From a virus: DNA of 47,764 nt. Below, in pieces: positions 26,213 through 36,900 of this stretch. The position numbers and the translations under genes were made by a program. The stretch lies in IMG/VR virus record IMGVR_UViG_3300025652_000126, positions 1-47,764 of that record. One strand, given 5' to 3'. The notes under the pieces were generated by a model that saw only the letters and a program-made list of their open reading frames with translations, did no database searches and was not told the DNA's origin. The number at the start of each line of letters is the position of its first letter. Position 1 is the stretch's first letter.

Positions 26213-27445
26213 ATGAAGTTAATAAATAACATATCTATAAACCTAGTAGAACTTCCTGAAGCGGGTGGTTTAAAAAGATTTAAAATATTAGGAGACGACG
26301 GAGCTAAATTTATTATTATTGTTAGTAATTCTTCTGGGGATTATTATAACTTTAACACTCAAACGTTTTCAGCTGGACACAGTCCTCAAAAAATGTTAAA
26401 AGGAACTATATCTGGATCTTTTTTTGAAGGCGTAATAGTTTTTCCAGGTGTAGCTGGGGCTAATTACGATATTTTGCTGCAAGCAGATCCTACTGATAAT
26501 ACAGAAATGCGTAGAGGTAAGCCTATAAATAAAAGACTAAAGCAACTAGGTAATACTACTTTAACGTTAGCTGTAGCCACTACAAACAATAGCTCGTTTT
26601 ACAATACGTTTCCTAGCAACGTTGCAATAACAAATAGCCCTACAGCGCCGCCATCTACAAATTCTATTAATTGGACAATAACTAATGTTACGTCGAATGT
26701 AGATGATGGATTTGGTAGCGGGCTTATGTTTAACGCTAAAACAGTGATACCTATAATTCAAGATTCAGCTTGGTATTTCAGCACCACTGACACTGTCAAC
26801 GGAGCAATATCAGGAAGTAATGAATTAGTTGTAGACTCAGTGGATAATCTTTTTGCAGGTATGTCAATAGTATCAGGAGTTACTGGCTTTAGCGGCGCTA
26901 TTAAGCCGGTAATATCAAAAATAGATCCGACTACAAAAACTTTATTTTTAAACAAAACATGCAATGCTAGTGATGGCACTACACTAACTTTCAACGGGTA
27001 TGGGCTAGCTAATATAAATGCTGCCTTAGGTTGTAGTATATCTGTAAACTTAAAGATAACTAACATAGCTGAAGTAACAACAACCGTTAGAGGCGCTGTA
27101 AGCGGAACTGCAGTAAACGTTAACGGCACATACGGTATAAGTGGTCTTGACAACTATGACCCAGGCACTGGATTTACGCATCCAGCCACGTTTAGCGGTG
27201 TTAATGCTCAGCCTGCTGTTGTAACAGGCGTAACAGCTGACGCTACGCAAGGATCTTTTGTATCTAGCGTTGCTCAAAGTTTTAAAGGCGGAGAAAAATT
27301 AACTTTTTCGCATATTAATAAAGACTTTGCGTACACAACTCAATTTACTGTAGAAGGAACTTTAAACATAAGTTCACACCCAAGTTCAAATCAAACGATA
27401 TTTTTTGATTTAGATAAATTTGTAACAACAGGACAAGACGATTAA
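26213..27445 (+). CDS. Probable tail or virion structural protein
   Basis: Start placed at the ATG one base after the preceding stop; a longer reading from 26186 would overlap by 26 bases. The 410-residue product begins with ISINLVELPEAGGLKRFKI, then FIIIVSNSSGDYYNF and GVIVFPG, a beta-domain seen in tail-associated proteins of marine phages. The remainder is Ser/Thr/Asn-rich with SGSNELVVDSVDNLFAGMSI and GLDNYDPGTGFTHPATF, resembling repeated beta-solenoid or Ig-like stretches. It precedes another small structural gene and follows the giant tail protein. No enzyme motif seen; role as tail fibre or appendage is inferred. Confidence 0.65.
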   Translation: MKLINNISINLVELPEAGGLKRFKILGDDGAKFIIIVSNSSGDYYNFNTQTFSAGHSPQKMLKGTISGSFFEGVIVFPGVAGANYDILLQADPTDNTEMRRGKPINKRLKQLGNTTLTLAVATTNNSSFYNTFPSNVAITNSPTAPPSTNSINWTITNVTSNVDDGFGSGLMFNAKTVIPIIQDSAWYFSTTDTVNGAISGSNELVVDSVDNLFAGMSIVSGVTGFSGAIKPVISKIDPTTKTLFLNKTCNASDGTTLTFNGYGLANINAALGCSISVNLKITNIAEVTTTVRGAVSGTAVNVNGTYGISGLDNYDPGTGFTHPATFSGVNAQPAVVTGVTADATQGSFVSSVAQSFKGGEKLTFSHINKDFAYTTQFTVEGTLNISSHPSSNQTIFFDLDKFVTTGQDD

Positions 27446-27447
27446 TT

Positions 27448-27816
27448 ATGGCAACGTATCACAAATTAATATTCAACTCAGGTATTGATAATCCATCTCT
27501 ACAATCATACGATGTAGCTTATAAAGTATCTGCTCAAACAACTCCATTTTCAGAGGTAAATGGTATAACATACGCTGGCGCAAACGTATTACCAGTTAAG
27601 CTTGGAACAATAACAAAGCTAGGTAGTAATTTTATAATAATAAAAGACATGGTAGCTGAACCTCAGGCAAACGACTTAATAATGTTTGCTAAAAACAATT
27701 CTGTTAACAAGTCTGGAATTAAAGGATACTATGCTGAGGTTAAGTTAAAAAACAACTCTACAGAATTAGTAGAGCTATTTTCAATAGCGTCTGAAGTTTC
27801 CCCAAGCAGTAAATAG
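27448..27816 (+). CDS. Small virion protein
   Basis: A 122-residue, beta-rich protein starting two bases after the preceding stop. It contains LPVKLGTITKLGSNFIIIKDM, then NDLIMFAKNNSVNKSGIKGY and LVELFSIASEVSPSSK. The ending GYYAxVxLxN, ELFxIxSEV, SSK recurs, as I recall, in small structural proteins of marine myo- and podovirus genomes. It may be a fibre or baseplate-like component. It has no signal peptide, membrane segment or catalytic motif. Confidence 0.6.
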   Translation: MATYHKLIFNSGIDNPSLQSYDVAYKVSAQTTPFSEVNGITYAGANVLPVKLGTITKLGSNFIIIKDMVAEPQANDLIMFAKNNSVNKSGIKGYYAEVKLKNNSTELVELFSIASEVSPSSK

Positions 27817-27857
27817 CGCGCTTAAAATGTAACTATAAAAAGATAAAATGTAATGAT

Positions 27858-29084
27858 ATGGCAATTGTAGGTAAAACATCACCTTATAAAAAAAATAAAA
27901 AAGAAAGTCCTTTTAAAGCTCCTTGGCTATTGCCTGTGATCGCTGGGTTAAACTACTTGTCTTCAAGAAAAGATGCTAAGCGAGCTCGTAACATGCGAAG
28001 AGAAGATCAAGAAAGGTACGAAGAGCAGAAAGAGGCTTTTGAAGCTTATGAGTTTACAAATCCTTACGAGGGTATAGAAAACCCATACTCAGGGTTGACC
28101 AGCCAATTCGCAGGCTTAGACAATCAGTTTAGTGGATTACAAAATAATTACCTAGGTTTATCTAGCCAATACTCTGGCATGGAAAATCAATTTGAAGATT
28201 TGCAAAATCAATTCACAGGTTTACAAAATAGATTTGAAGGTGCTGAAAATGTATTTGAAGATTTAACGGTAGACAGGCGGGCCGCTGATTACATGCGTGA
28301 GCAATCTCAACAACAACAAGCTAATCTACTAGGTCAGCTTGGCGGTGTAGCTGGTAGTAGTGGCGTAGCAGGTTTAGCTCAAACAATATCAAACGTAGGT
28401 ACGCAGCAAGCTAGAGAAGCTTCTATAAATATAGCGCAGCAAGAGCGTCAAAATCAAATGACGTCTCGTCAAGAGCAAGCTAGGTTACAACAGATGAGTA
28501 GAGGCGAAGCTTCAAGACTAGATCAATTAAGAGCTCAAGAAGATGCTAGACTACAGTCTATGACTGCTCAAGAGCAAAGTAGAATAAATCAATTACAAGC
28601 ACAAGATCGATCTAGACTACAGCAACTGCAAGCTGGCGAAATGTCAAGGCTACAAACATTAGAGGCTCAAGAAGCTTCTAAGCTAGCTCAGTTAACAGCA
28701 CAAGAGCAATCTAGGCTAGATCAGCTAATAGCTACTGGAGATTTTCAAGTAGACATGCTTGATCGTAAAGGACAGCAATATGTTGAACAAATGGGATTCA
28801 ATAGACTTCAAGCTATGTACGGTTTATCGGCTTCTAATTTATCGGCGTCTACTCAGTTTTCTAATGAAGCTAGTTCTAACGCTAGTGCTGCGTTTGGTGA
28901 TTTCTTAACATCAGCTGTTAGTTCTGGTATGTTTGACGGTAGTGGTGGTCCATCAACTTCTAACTTAGAGTTTGCGCCTGGTAGCGGGCCAAACGCTAAT
29001 GTTATGACAAGTAATGTTACTTATCCTACTAGCCCAGCTAGTGGTCAGTTTGATTACGGAAACACTTATAATATTCCAGGATAA
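27858..29084 (+). CDS. Repeat-rich internal virion or tail rod protein
   Basis: A 408-residue protein with two different regular repeats. Residues 68-137 are ten heptapeptides of type NQFxGLx; residues 208-295 are eight 11-residue units of type SRLxQLxAQEx. The N-terminus is basic with a hydrophobic patch (PFKAPWLLPVIAGLNYL), a Gln-rich linker contains QQQQANLLGQLGGVAG, and the C-terminus is Ser/Gly/Asn-rich. Eleven-residue repeats form slightly right-handed coiled coils and heptads form left-handed ones, so the protein is probably a long rod. Its place before two large likely internal proteins suggests a role in the tail or ejection apparatus, comparable to internal virion proteins of podoviruses; this is inference. 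Confidence 0.7.
   Translation: MAIVGKTSPYKKNKKESPFKAPWLLPVIAGLNYLSSRKDAKRARNMRREDQERYEEQKEAFEAYEFTNPYEGIENPYSGLTSQFAGLDNQFSGLQNNYLGLSSQYSGMENQFEDLQNQFTGLQNRFEGAENVFEDLTVDRRAADYMREQSQQQQANLLGQLGGVAGSSGVAGLAQTISNVGTQQAREASINIAQQERQNQMTSRQEQARLQQMSRGEASRLDQLRAQEDARLQSMTAQEQSRINQLQAQDRSRLQQLQAGEMSRLQTLEAQEASKLAQLTAQEQSRLDQLIATGDFQVDMLDRKGQQYVEQMGFNRLQAMYGLSASNLSASTQFSNEASSNASAAFGDFLTSAVSSGMFDGSGGPSTSNLEFAPGSGPNANVMTSNVTYPTSPASGQFDYGNTYNIPG
28059..28268 (+). repeat. Ten tandem 7-residue repeats, consensus NQFxGLx
   Basis: Each 21-base unit encodes a variant of [NS]-[QPNRV]-[FY]-x-[GD]-[LIMA]-x. Units in order begin NPY, NPY, SQF, NQF, NNY, SQY, NQF, NQF, NRF, NVF. The periodicity is exact with no insertions. 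The bases have diverged, so it is an old amplification held by selection on the protein. Confidence 0.9.
28479..28742 (+). repeat. Eight tandem 11-residue (hendecad) repeats, consensus SRLxQLxAQEx
   Basis: Eight consecutive 33-base units, starting with ARLQQMSRGEA and ending with SRLDQLIATGD. Leu/Ile/Met at positions 3 and 6 and Ala/Gly near position 8 make the hydrophobic stripe. No gaps between units. It is a coding repeat and not a CRISPR array. Confidence 0.9.
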
Positions 29085-29086
29085 TT

Positions 29087-30907
29087 ATGGCAAAGAAAAA
29101 AACAACAAATTCAACAAATTTAATGAGCTATGACTTCTTACCAAACATGGGCGGTAATGTTGGTGGTGGCCTGTATAGTCAACTAGCTCAGCTAGGTAGA
29201 GTACAAAGATCGCAGCCAGTCATGAATCAAATGGCTACACAGGCGTTTTTTAGTCCTATAACAACTTACATTAACAAAGCTGAAGAACAAGCTGTAGCAG
29301 GTATGGTTGAGTATAATATGGCTAATCCTGATGTAGACGACTCACAACTTTTTGATGGTACAGAAGAAGCTATAGGCTCAGAGCTGCAAGAAAACAGTGC
29401 TAGATTTAGAGAGCTTAATAGAAAGCTTGCTTACATGAGTCCTAACAATAAAGACTACGCTGACACTGTAACTGAAATAAATAAAATAAACAAAGCTAAC
29501 GTAGATTTAAGAGATCAAAACAAAAAGCTTTTAGACATTAGAAACTTAATAAAATCGTCTGACATGAGTGAGTTCTCATTTAGCAATGGCGCTGCTTATC
29601 GAGACATGTATACCGATATTCAGCAAGGCAATAAAGATAACTTCTCTATAAAAAATGGTAAAATTACGTGGACTAACCCTAAGGCTGGTAACGTTAAATC
29701 TATAGACGTTGACACTATACCAGCTGAAGGACCTGAGTTTGTAAACAAAGCTGGTTATGAATTCCACCTTCAAAACAAACTAGACACTTACAAGATAAAC
29801 GCTAAAGGCGCTATGACGCCTGACGCTTTAAATGTTATGGCTTATAAAATGCGCGAAGAACTTGGTGAATCTGGTCTTAAGTCTTTGATTTGGGATAATC
29901 AAAACGGAACAAACGCGTTAAGTAAAAACGGTAGATTTTATAACACGGAGCCTTTTATTCAACAATATATAGCTAGTGCTGGTAAATCAGTTTCTGATCC
30001 ATTTATCGTAGATGAGTTAAAAACAAGAAACACAAACTACGTTTTACCTGGAGCTAACAAAAGTATAGGTGAAGCGTTTATGGATTATTATAAAACAGAG
30101 CTTGCTAAAGAAACTACGTTTGGTCAAGGTTATGTACCGCCAAAGCCAGAAGAAGAAGAATCTACTTCAACAAAAACTGATAAGTATGGAGGGTTTTTAT
30201 ATGGTAGAAATGAAACTAGCGGCGATCCTAATCACCCTGATCCAAACAAAAGAGCTGGTTATCAAAACATTGGTTATTTAAAGCAGATGCAAAATAGAAG
30301 TGCTTTACTTAACTTTGACCCAGAAGATCCTCAAACAATAAGAGGATTGCATTATGATTACAACTATGACAAAGACGAAGGTTGGCAAGCTTTTAATAAT
30401 GGTGATTTTGTAAAAAATGTTAAAGGAAGCCAGATAGCTAACATTGAAGGTTTACTAAGTGCTAATGACGTGAGAGCTGGCGAAGGTACTTCTATGTTCA
30501 ACGTTTCTAATGTTTTAAAAGATCAAAAAACAAAAGCAGAGGAAGAAAGAGTAGCTCCTACCGTGCCCGGTACTGTTGGATTAAGAGACATAGAAGCTAA
30601 AGGTAAAACTGCTAATGCACAATATCAAGAAGTAAGAGATAATTTATTTAATGTTTTCAACGCTCAATTTAGAGAAGATTTTGATATATTACCAATAACA
30701 ACTACCACTGGTTTTGGTGGAGGTATGTTTGGTACAGGTTCAACAACTAGCACTGTTAGAAATAAAATAAGAATAAAAAGTAAAGATGGTAGTTTTGATG
30801 AAACTTATAATATAGGAGAAAACGCTACTAGAGATATAGCAGATCAAATCACTCAAGACTTTAGTGCCTACATAGTGCCGATTGATCCTGATTTAATAAT
30901 AAAATAA
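29087..30907 (+). CDS. Probable internal or tail virion protein
   Basis: A 606-residue protein of unrecognised family, three bases after the repeat-rich gene and eleven before the giant polyvalent-type gene. It starts with a basic, Asn/Thr-rich segment and a Gly-rich patch (GGNVGGGLYSQLAQLGRVQ), then helical regions (RFRELNRKLAYMSPNNKDY, INKINKANVDLRDQNKKLL), and a more globular part with SEFSFSNGAAYRDMYTDI and GYEFHLQNKLDTYKINAK. A Glu/Ser/Thr-rich linker occurs at about residue 355. The last third is beta-rich with a Gly/Phe loop (GFGGGMFGTG). Position between rod and ejected-type proteins suggests an internal virion protein. Confidence 0.6.
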   Translation: MAKKKTTNSTNLMSYDFLPNMGGNVGGGLYSQLAQLGRVQRSQPVMNQMATQAFFSPITTYINKAEEQAVAGMVEYNMANPDVDDSQLFDGTEEAIGSELQENSARFRELNRKLAYMSPNNKDYADTVTEINKINKANVDLRDQNKKLLDIRNLIKSSDMSEFSFSNGAAYRDMYTDIQQGNKDNFSIKNGKITWTNPKAGNVKSIDVDTIPAEGPEFVNKAGYEFHLQNKLDTYKINAKGAMTPDALNVMAYKMREELGESGLKSLIWDNQNGTNALSKNGRFYNTEPFIQQYIASAGKSVSDPFIVDELKTRNTNYVLPGANKSIGEAFMDYYKTELAKETTFGQGYVPPKPEEEESTSTKTDKYGGFLYGRNETSGDPNHPDPNKRAGYQNIGYLKQMQNRSALLNFDPEDPQTIRGLHYDYNYDKDEGWQAFNNGDFVKNVKGSQIANIEGLLSANDVRAGEGTSMFNVSNVLKDQKTKAEEERVAPTVPGTVGLRDIEAKGKTANAQYQEVRDNLFNVFNAQFREDFDILPITTTTGFGGGMFGTGSTTSTVRNKIRIKSKDGSFDETYNIGENATRDIADQITQDFSAYIVPIDPDLIIK

Positions 30908-30918
30908 AATTAAATAGC

Positions 30919-33900
30919 ATGTTTGAAATAAATGGCAAAAGTTATTCAATAGAACAACTACAAGACGCTGCTAACAGACAGGGTGTTGACTTTGGTTTGT
31001 ATTTAGAAAAAATGAAAGAGCAAGGCCTTGTGGAAAAGCAAGTCGGCTTACCGCAAGACCCGACGGCGAGCCAAGAAGATATGGGGTCGCAATTGGACGA
31101 TGGTTCATCGGAATCAGTAAGTTGGTTTGATCAAACATGGTTTGGTAGAGGTTTTAGAGCTGCAAGCACTACAGGTGAAGCCACAGATCTTATGGCTGAA
31201 AACTTTTCTAACGTTGACATAGAAAAAGTTAGAGATTTTATAGCTGCTAAAGAAGATGAAGCTAAAAACTACGTTCCTTCTGAGCGTATGCAAAAATTTC
31301 AAAAACAATATGTCAAAGAAGGCAAGACGTGGTCTGCTTTTTTTAGAGGCGTAAAAAATCAACCTGGTTTATTACCAGAGCTTTTCGTACAATCGTTAGG
31401 TACTCAAGTAGGTACAGCTTTTGACGCGCCTGAATCATTAGCCGCCGCAGGTACTGGTGCAATTGCTGGTGCCGCTATTGGAGCAGCGCCTGGCGCTATT
31501 GCTGGAGCTATGGGTGGATTAGCAACGTCTATGGAAGCTGCTTTAACTTTTGGTGAGCTTATCGAAAAAGAATTAAAGCTAGAAGGTAAAGAGTTTACTG
31601 ATGAAAATATTAAAGCGTTACTAGAAGGACCAAAAGGACAAAAAATAAGAAATAGATCTATTGGTAGAGGCCTTGCTATCGGCTCAATAGAAGGTCTTAC
31701 AGGAGGTTTAGCTGGTAAAGTAGCTGCTACTACCAAACAAGTTGTAAAAGGCGCTAGAAAATCAACTCTTGCAGCCGCTACTACAGGTACAACTGTTGAA
31801 GCTGTAGGTGGTGGTGCTGGTGAGGTTGCGGGTAGAGTTGCTGCAGGTCAAGATATGGACGCTGCAGAAATAGGTTTTGAAGCTATAACAGGTACTGTAA
31901 CTGCACCGGTAAACGTAGGATATGCTTTGGCTACAGCAAAAGCACCAGTATACAAGATTAACGGTGAGACTGTTACTTACGAGCAAGTGAAAGATTTTGT
32001 TGATACAGCTGACGATGTTGACGTTGCTACCGCCGATATTCAAATGGAAAACGACTTTACTGGTTTAGGTAAAAAAGCTACAGCTAAACAAGAAGCTGCT
32101 AGAGCAGGTATTGCGCTCTCAGGTGACGTAGAAACTATAGGTTTAGTAGACGAAGCCATTGCTGAGAAAGACTACAAAGCTAATATGGAGTTTGCTAAAA
32201 AGCATAGCAAATTGTACGGGCTAGACTTTACAGAGCTTACTCAAGAGCAGATGGAACAAAGATTTCCAGATAAAACATCTAAAGAATTATCAGAAACACC
32301 AGGCACTATTTTAGATAGTGAAATAGTAATAAATAAAGACGCTGCTAAAAAGAAATTGTATGGCGATAACGCTGGTAACCATGAGCTGCTACACGGTATA
32401 ATAAAAGCTAGCGGTCAAAAAGGTAGAATAACTGATAAAACTATATCTGAATTTTTAAATATTATAGGCGAAGAAAACGCGGGTTTAATTCAAAAAAGAA
32501 TTGATGAAAACTACGGTCAAGACTATATGTCTGAACATAGAGACGAATATTTTACTATATTTTCAGATCTTATTGCCAACGAAGAGGTTAAGTTTAACGA
32601 TAGCGTATTTACAAAAATACAAGACTTTGTAAGAAGATTATTTGCAAATCTTGGCCTTGCCGACGTTGATTTTACAAGTGGTAAAGGTGCCTATAACTTT
32701 TTAAAAGATTATAATAAAAGTATACACAAAGGCGCCTTAAGCAAAGGCGTTACTAAAGCCACTAAGGGTGATGTAACTTTTGACGAAGCACAGTTTTCTA
32801 GAGTATACCAAGAAGTTGAAGCTTTAAAAGAAGATCTTATAGATCCTGAAACTAAAGAAAGCACAGCGTTTATAGCGGCTGACACTTTAAAAAATGAAGT
32901 TGACAGAATTTTACCTACTATAGAAGGTATAACAAAAGAAGATAGAGCCGACATAGTACAAAACTTTGTTACATCAGAAAGAGGTTTATTTGGGTTACTT
33001 AAAAAATATAATCCAAATAGAAACGATAGTATAATGGGTTATTTAAACTCAACAACTCCTGCTGGCAAGCTGCTACAGGCTAGACTTCAAGAGTTTTATA
33101 AAGATAACCCTAGGTTTGGTAATATATTCCAGACTACAACTGATGAAGCTGTGGCTTCTAAAGTTGAAAAACAAACAGCTATAATTGATACAGATTCTTC
33201 TCAGCAAGCTGAACAAAAAAGAACTAAAATAGATATACTTGACTTTGCTGAAACAAGAAAAGTTTCTGACAAAATAAAATCTACTGTAAAAGTAAAAGAA
33301 GGTGATAACTTTAAAGATATATCTTCTAAGTATGCTGGCAAAGTAGGTGAGATGATATTTAATGTTCCTGCTAAAAAAATAATGGAAGGAGGTGCAAATT
33401 TAGTGCCTACAACTAAAGTTAAAGAAGGTATGGCTTTACCTTCTGAAGCTTTAAATATACAAAGAGTTTTTAGCGCTGAGCAAAACTTAAGCAACTTTGT
33501 CAAAACATTACCGCTTTACAATGTTTCTGAGCCTACAGCTGAAATAAACAAAGCTGGAGAAAGTATAGACGTTTCAAGAGATACTTATGGCATTGCTATA
33601 GGACTAAAAGGATTACCTTTAGATTATTTTTATGAAGATTTTACAGATCCTTCTGGTGTTATGACATCTCCGTCTGGTAGAAGTAGAGGTTTAAAGTCTC
33701 AAACCCCAGTTAAAAAACTAAAGCAAAAGTTTGTAAACCCTACTAAAGAAGTTGTAGATCAACTTAAAAAAGATATAGGTATAACTCCAGCTGGTCAGCA
33801 AAACTTATACGATAGAAATATAGGCCAGTTATTAAAAGGTCTTGCTAAAGTTTATTCTATCAACGCTTCTTTATCAGCTGCTCAAAGAAATCAAGAGGCT

Positions 33901-36900
33901 AAACTAAAAGACGCGACGCCTCAAGAAGCTAAAGCTATAAAACAACAAACAGCTGACATTACAGCTGCTCAGAGTAAGGCTGCGTTTAGTAAGTCAGTTA
34001 AGGATGTAATAAGCATTAAATCTTTGTTTGAATTAGAAACTAAAGGTATTGATAAGCTACTAAATAGCTTAGGTGTTGATCCTACATTTAAACTTACAAA
34101 AGAAGAAGGTAGAGAAGGTTTTATTAAAGCTATACAAGAAGAGCTATTACCATTAATGCCTAGAGCTTTTTGGTTTGGACCTGACAGCACTGTGTTTACA
34201 GCTAGCAATAAAACGTACGGTCTCAGCATGTCAACAACTGACGGCAAAAGAAAGAATAAAAATAATGAGTATAAAAAACCAGAAGAAGCTAAAGCTTACA
34301 ACGACTTTAGAGATAGACTTAAGGCTTTAAGTAAACTACCTGACAGCTCTTTTGGTAAACCTATAATCGTAGATGGCAAAGAAATAGATTTTAGCATATC
34401 TAGCTACGATACTATGTTTAGCGATGTTGCTAAGATAAAAAAGAAAATTAAAAACGGTGACATTAAAGCTTGGAACGAAAAAGTTGGTTTAATACACAGA
34501 GAAATGTGGTCAAGATTTAACAAAGCTATAAACAAAGGTGGTCAAGTTAATTCTAAAACTGCAGCTGCTATTGGAACATACTTAAAGCTTGTTGGTAGTG
34601 ACACTAACCACTGGCATAAGCTTGGAGCTCAATTTGCTGGTTATTCAAAAGCAATAACTGGAACTAGATTTGAATATGAACACGCTATGCCTGCAACAGC
34701 CGCGTATCTATACCTGATGGATGCTGCTATTGGTGATTCTAACTTTAAAGCTTCTTACGATTTAGTTATAGAAAACTATAAGCTTATATCGCTAGATAAA
34801 GCTATGGACAAAAAACTAACATCAGTAGGTCTTCAAAGACGTATGCCCGTAGGCTGGGATTTAATAGAAAATAATTGGTGGAACAGATACTTCAATAGCG
34901 ATGTATCTAAAGTTAGTGGTGGTATAAGCCCTAACTCACTAATAACTATAGACGGAAAAACGTTTGGACAAGAGTTTCAAGTTAACGCAGAAGGTAAGTC
35001 AATAGCATTAAAAGACAACGCTAGCAGAACAGTTAAGTTTAGCAAAGCTATTACAAACGCTAGATCTTCTAGTAGTGAAACAAAATCACGAGGTATGTCT
35101 ACGTTTGACTTTGATGAAACGCTAATTATTGATGGTAAAAACTTTGTTACAGCAACTAAGGGTGATGATGTAGTAAAAATACCTTCTGACAAATGGCCAA
35201 TAGATGGTCCTACCTATGCTCAAGAAGGTTATACTTTTGACTTTTCTGACTTTGCAAATGTAAGAGGCGGCAAACAAGGTCCGCTACTACAAAAGATGAA
35301 AAACCAAATACGTAAGTACGGCCCTAGCAACGTGTTTGTTTTAACAGCTCGTATGCAAGAAGCGGCAGGACCTATACATAAATGGCTTCAAAGTCAAGGT
35401 ATAAATATACCTTTAGAAAATATCACTGGATTAGGTAGAAGTGAAGGCGACGCTAAAGCGCAGTGGTTTGTAGAAAAATACGCTGAAGGTTATAATGACA
35501 TGTACTTCGTTGATGATGCGTTACCAAACGTTAAAGCTGTTAAGCATGTCTTTGATCAGCTAGATATTAAAGGTAAGTCTGTTCAAGCTAAAATGCAGTT
35601 TAGCAAGTCTATGGACGATAGATTTAATAGCATACTCGAAGAGGTTAAAAATATAGATGCTAATAAAAGATTTTCAGAGTCTAAGGCTAGGAAAAGAGGT
35701 AAAGGCGAAGGTAGATTTAGATATTTTATACCGCCTTCACACGAAGATTTTGTAGGCTTACTCTACAACTTTATGGGTAAAGGCAAAAGAGGTAATCAGC
35801 ACAGAGACTTTTTTGAAAAATCTTTAATACAACCTTTGAATAGAGCGTACAGGGAGTTAAACTCTGCCAAGCAAGCTATATCAAACGACTACAAGGCTCT
35901 ATTAAAGCAATACCCAGGCATGAGAAAAAGGTTAACAACTAAAACTCCTGATGGTGATTACTTATTATCTGATGCAGTAAGAGTTTATCTTTGGAGTAAG
36001 TTTGATCTTGATATACCTGGCATGACTAAAACAGATAAAGCTGATTTAGCTAGAGTTGTTTTAAACGACAAAGATTTACTTACATTTGCTGAGTCTTTAG
36101 CTGTAATATCTAGAGTTGAAGAAGGTTATGTTAAACCAGGCGAAAGCTGGGAAATTGGTGATATAACTACAGATCTACAAGACGCTACTGGTCGAGTGGG
36201 TAGAGGTAAGTTTTTTCAAGAGTTTATAGAAAACGCTGATATTATATTTTCTACAGAAAACTTAAATAAAATTGAAGCTGCTTATGGTACTAATTTTAGA
36301 GAAGCTTTAGAAGATGTTCTTTATAGAACTAAAAACGGAACTAACAGACCTACAGGTAAAAATAGGCTGGTTAATAGATTTTTAGACTACATAAACGGTT
36401 CTGTAGGCGCTACAATGTTCTTTAACTCTAGATCTGCGGTGCTACAGCAATTATCTATGGTTAACTTCTTAAACTACGGAGACAACAACATATTTAAAGC
36501 CGCTGTGGCTTTTGGTAATCAAAAACAGTTTTGGGCAGATTATGTTACTATATTTAACTCTGACATGCTAAAGCAAAGAAGAGCTGGCAGAGCATTTGAT
36601 CTTAATGCTAATGAAATAGCTGCTCAAGTTTCAAAGTCTAAACAGCCTATTAGAGCTTTAATAAAGTACTTGTTAAATCTAGGGTTTACACCAACGCAGC
36701 TAGCAGATAGTAACGCTATAGCTTTAGGTGGTGCAACGTTTTATAGAAATAGAATTAAAACATACTTAAGCCAAGGGCTTTCTGAACAAGAGGCTCAAGC
36801 TAAAGCTTTTGACGACTTTCAAGAAATAGCAGAAGCAACACAGCAGTCAGCAAGACCTGATATGTTAAGCCAACAACAAGCGTCTCCGTTAGGTAGAGTA

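Noticed and set aside
28059-28742. Possible CRISPR or non-coding repeat array
   Set aside because: Repeats are 21 and 33 bases, diverged at base level and in frame in a continuous gene; they are protein repeats.
31404-31736. Minus-strand frame with Ala/Pro-rich product
   Set aside because: Mirror of the Gly/Ala-rich segment of the giant virion protein; not a gene.
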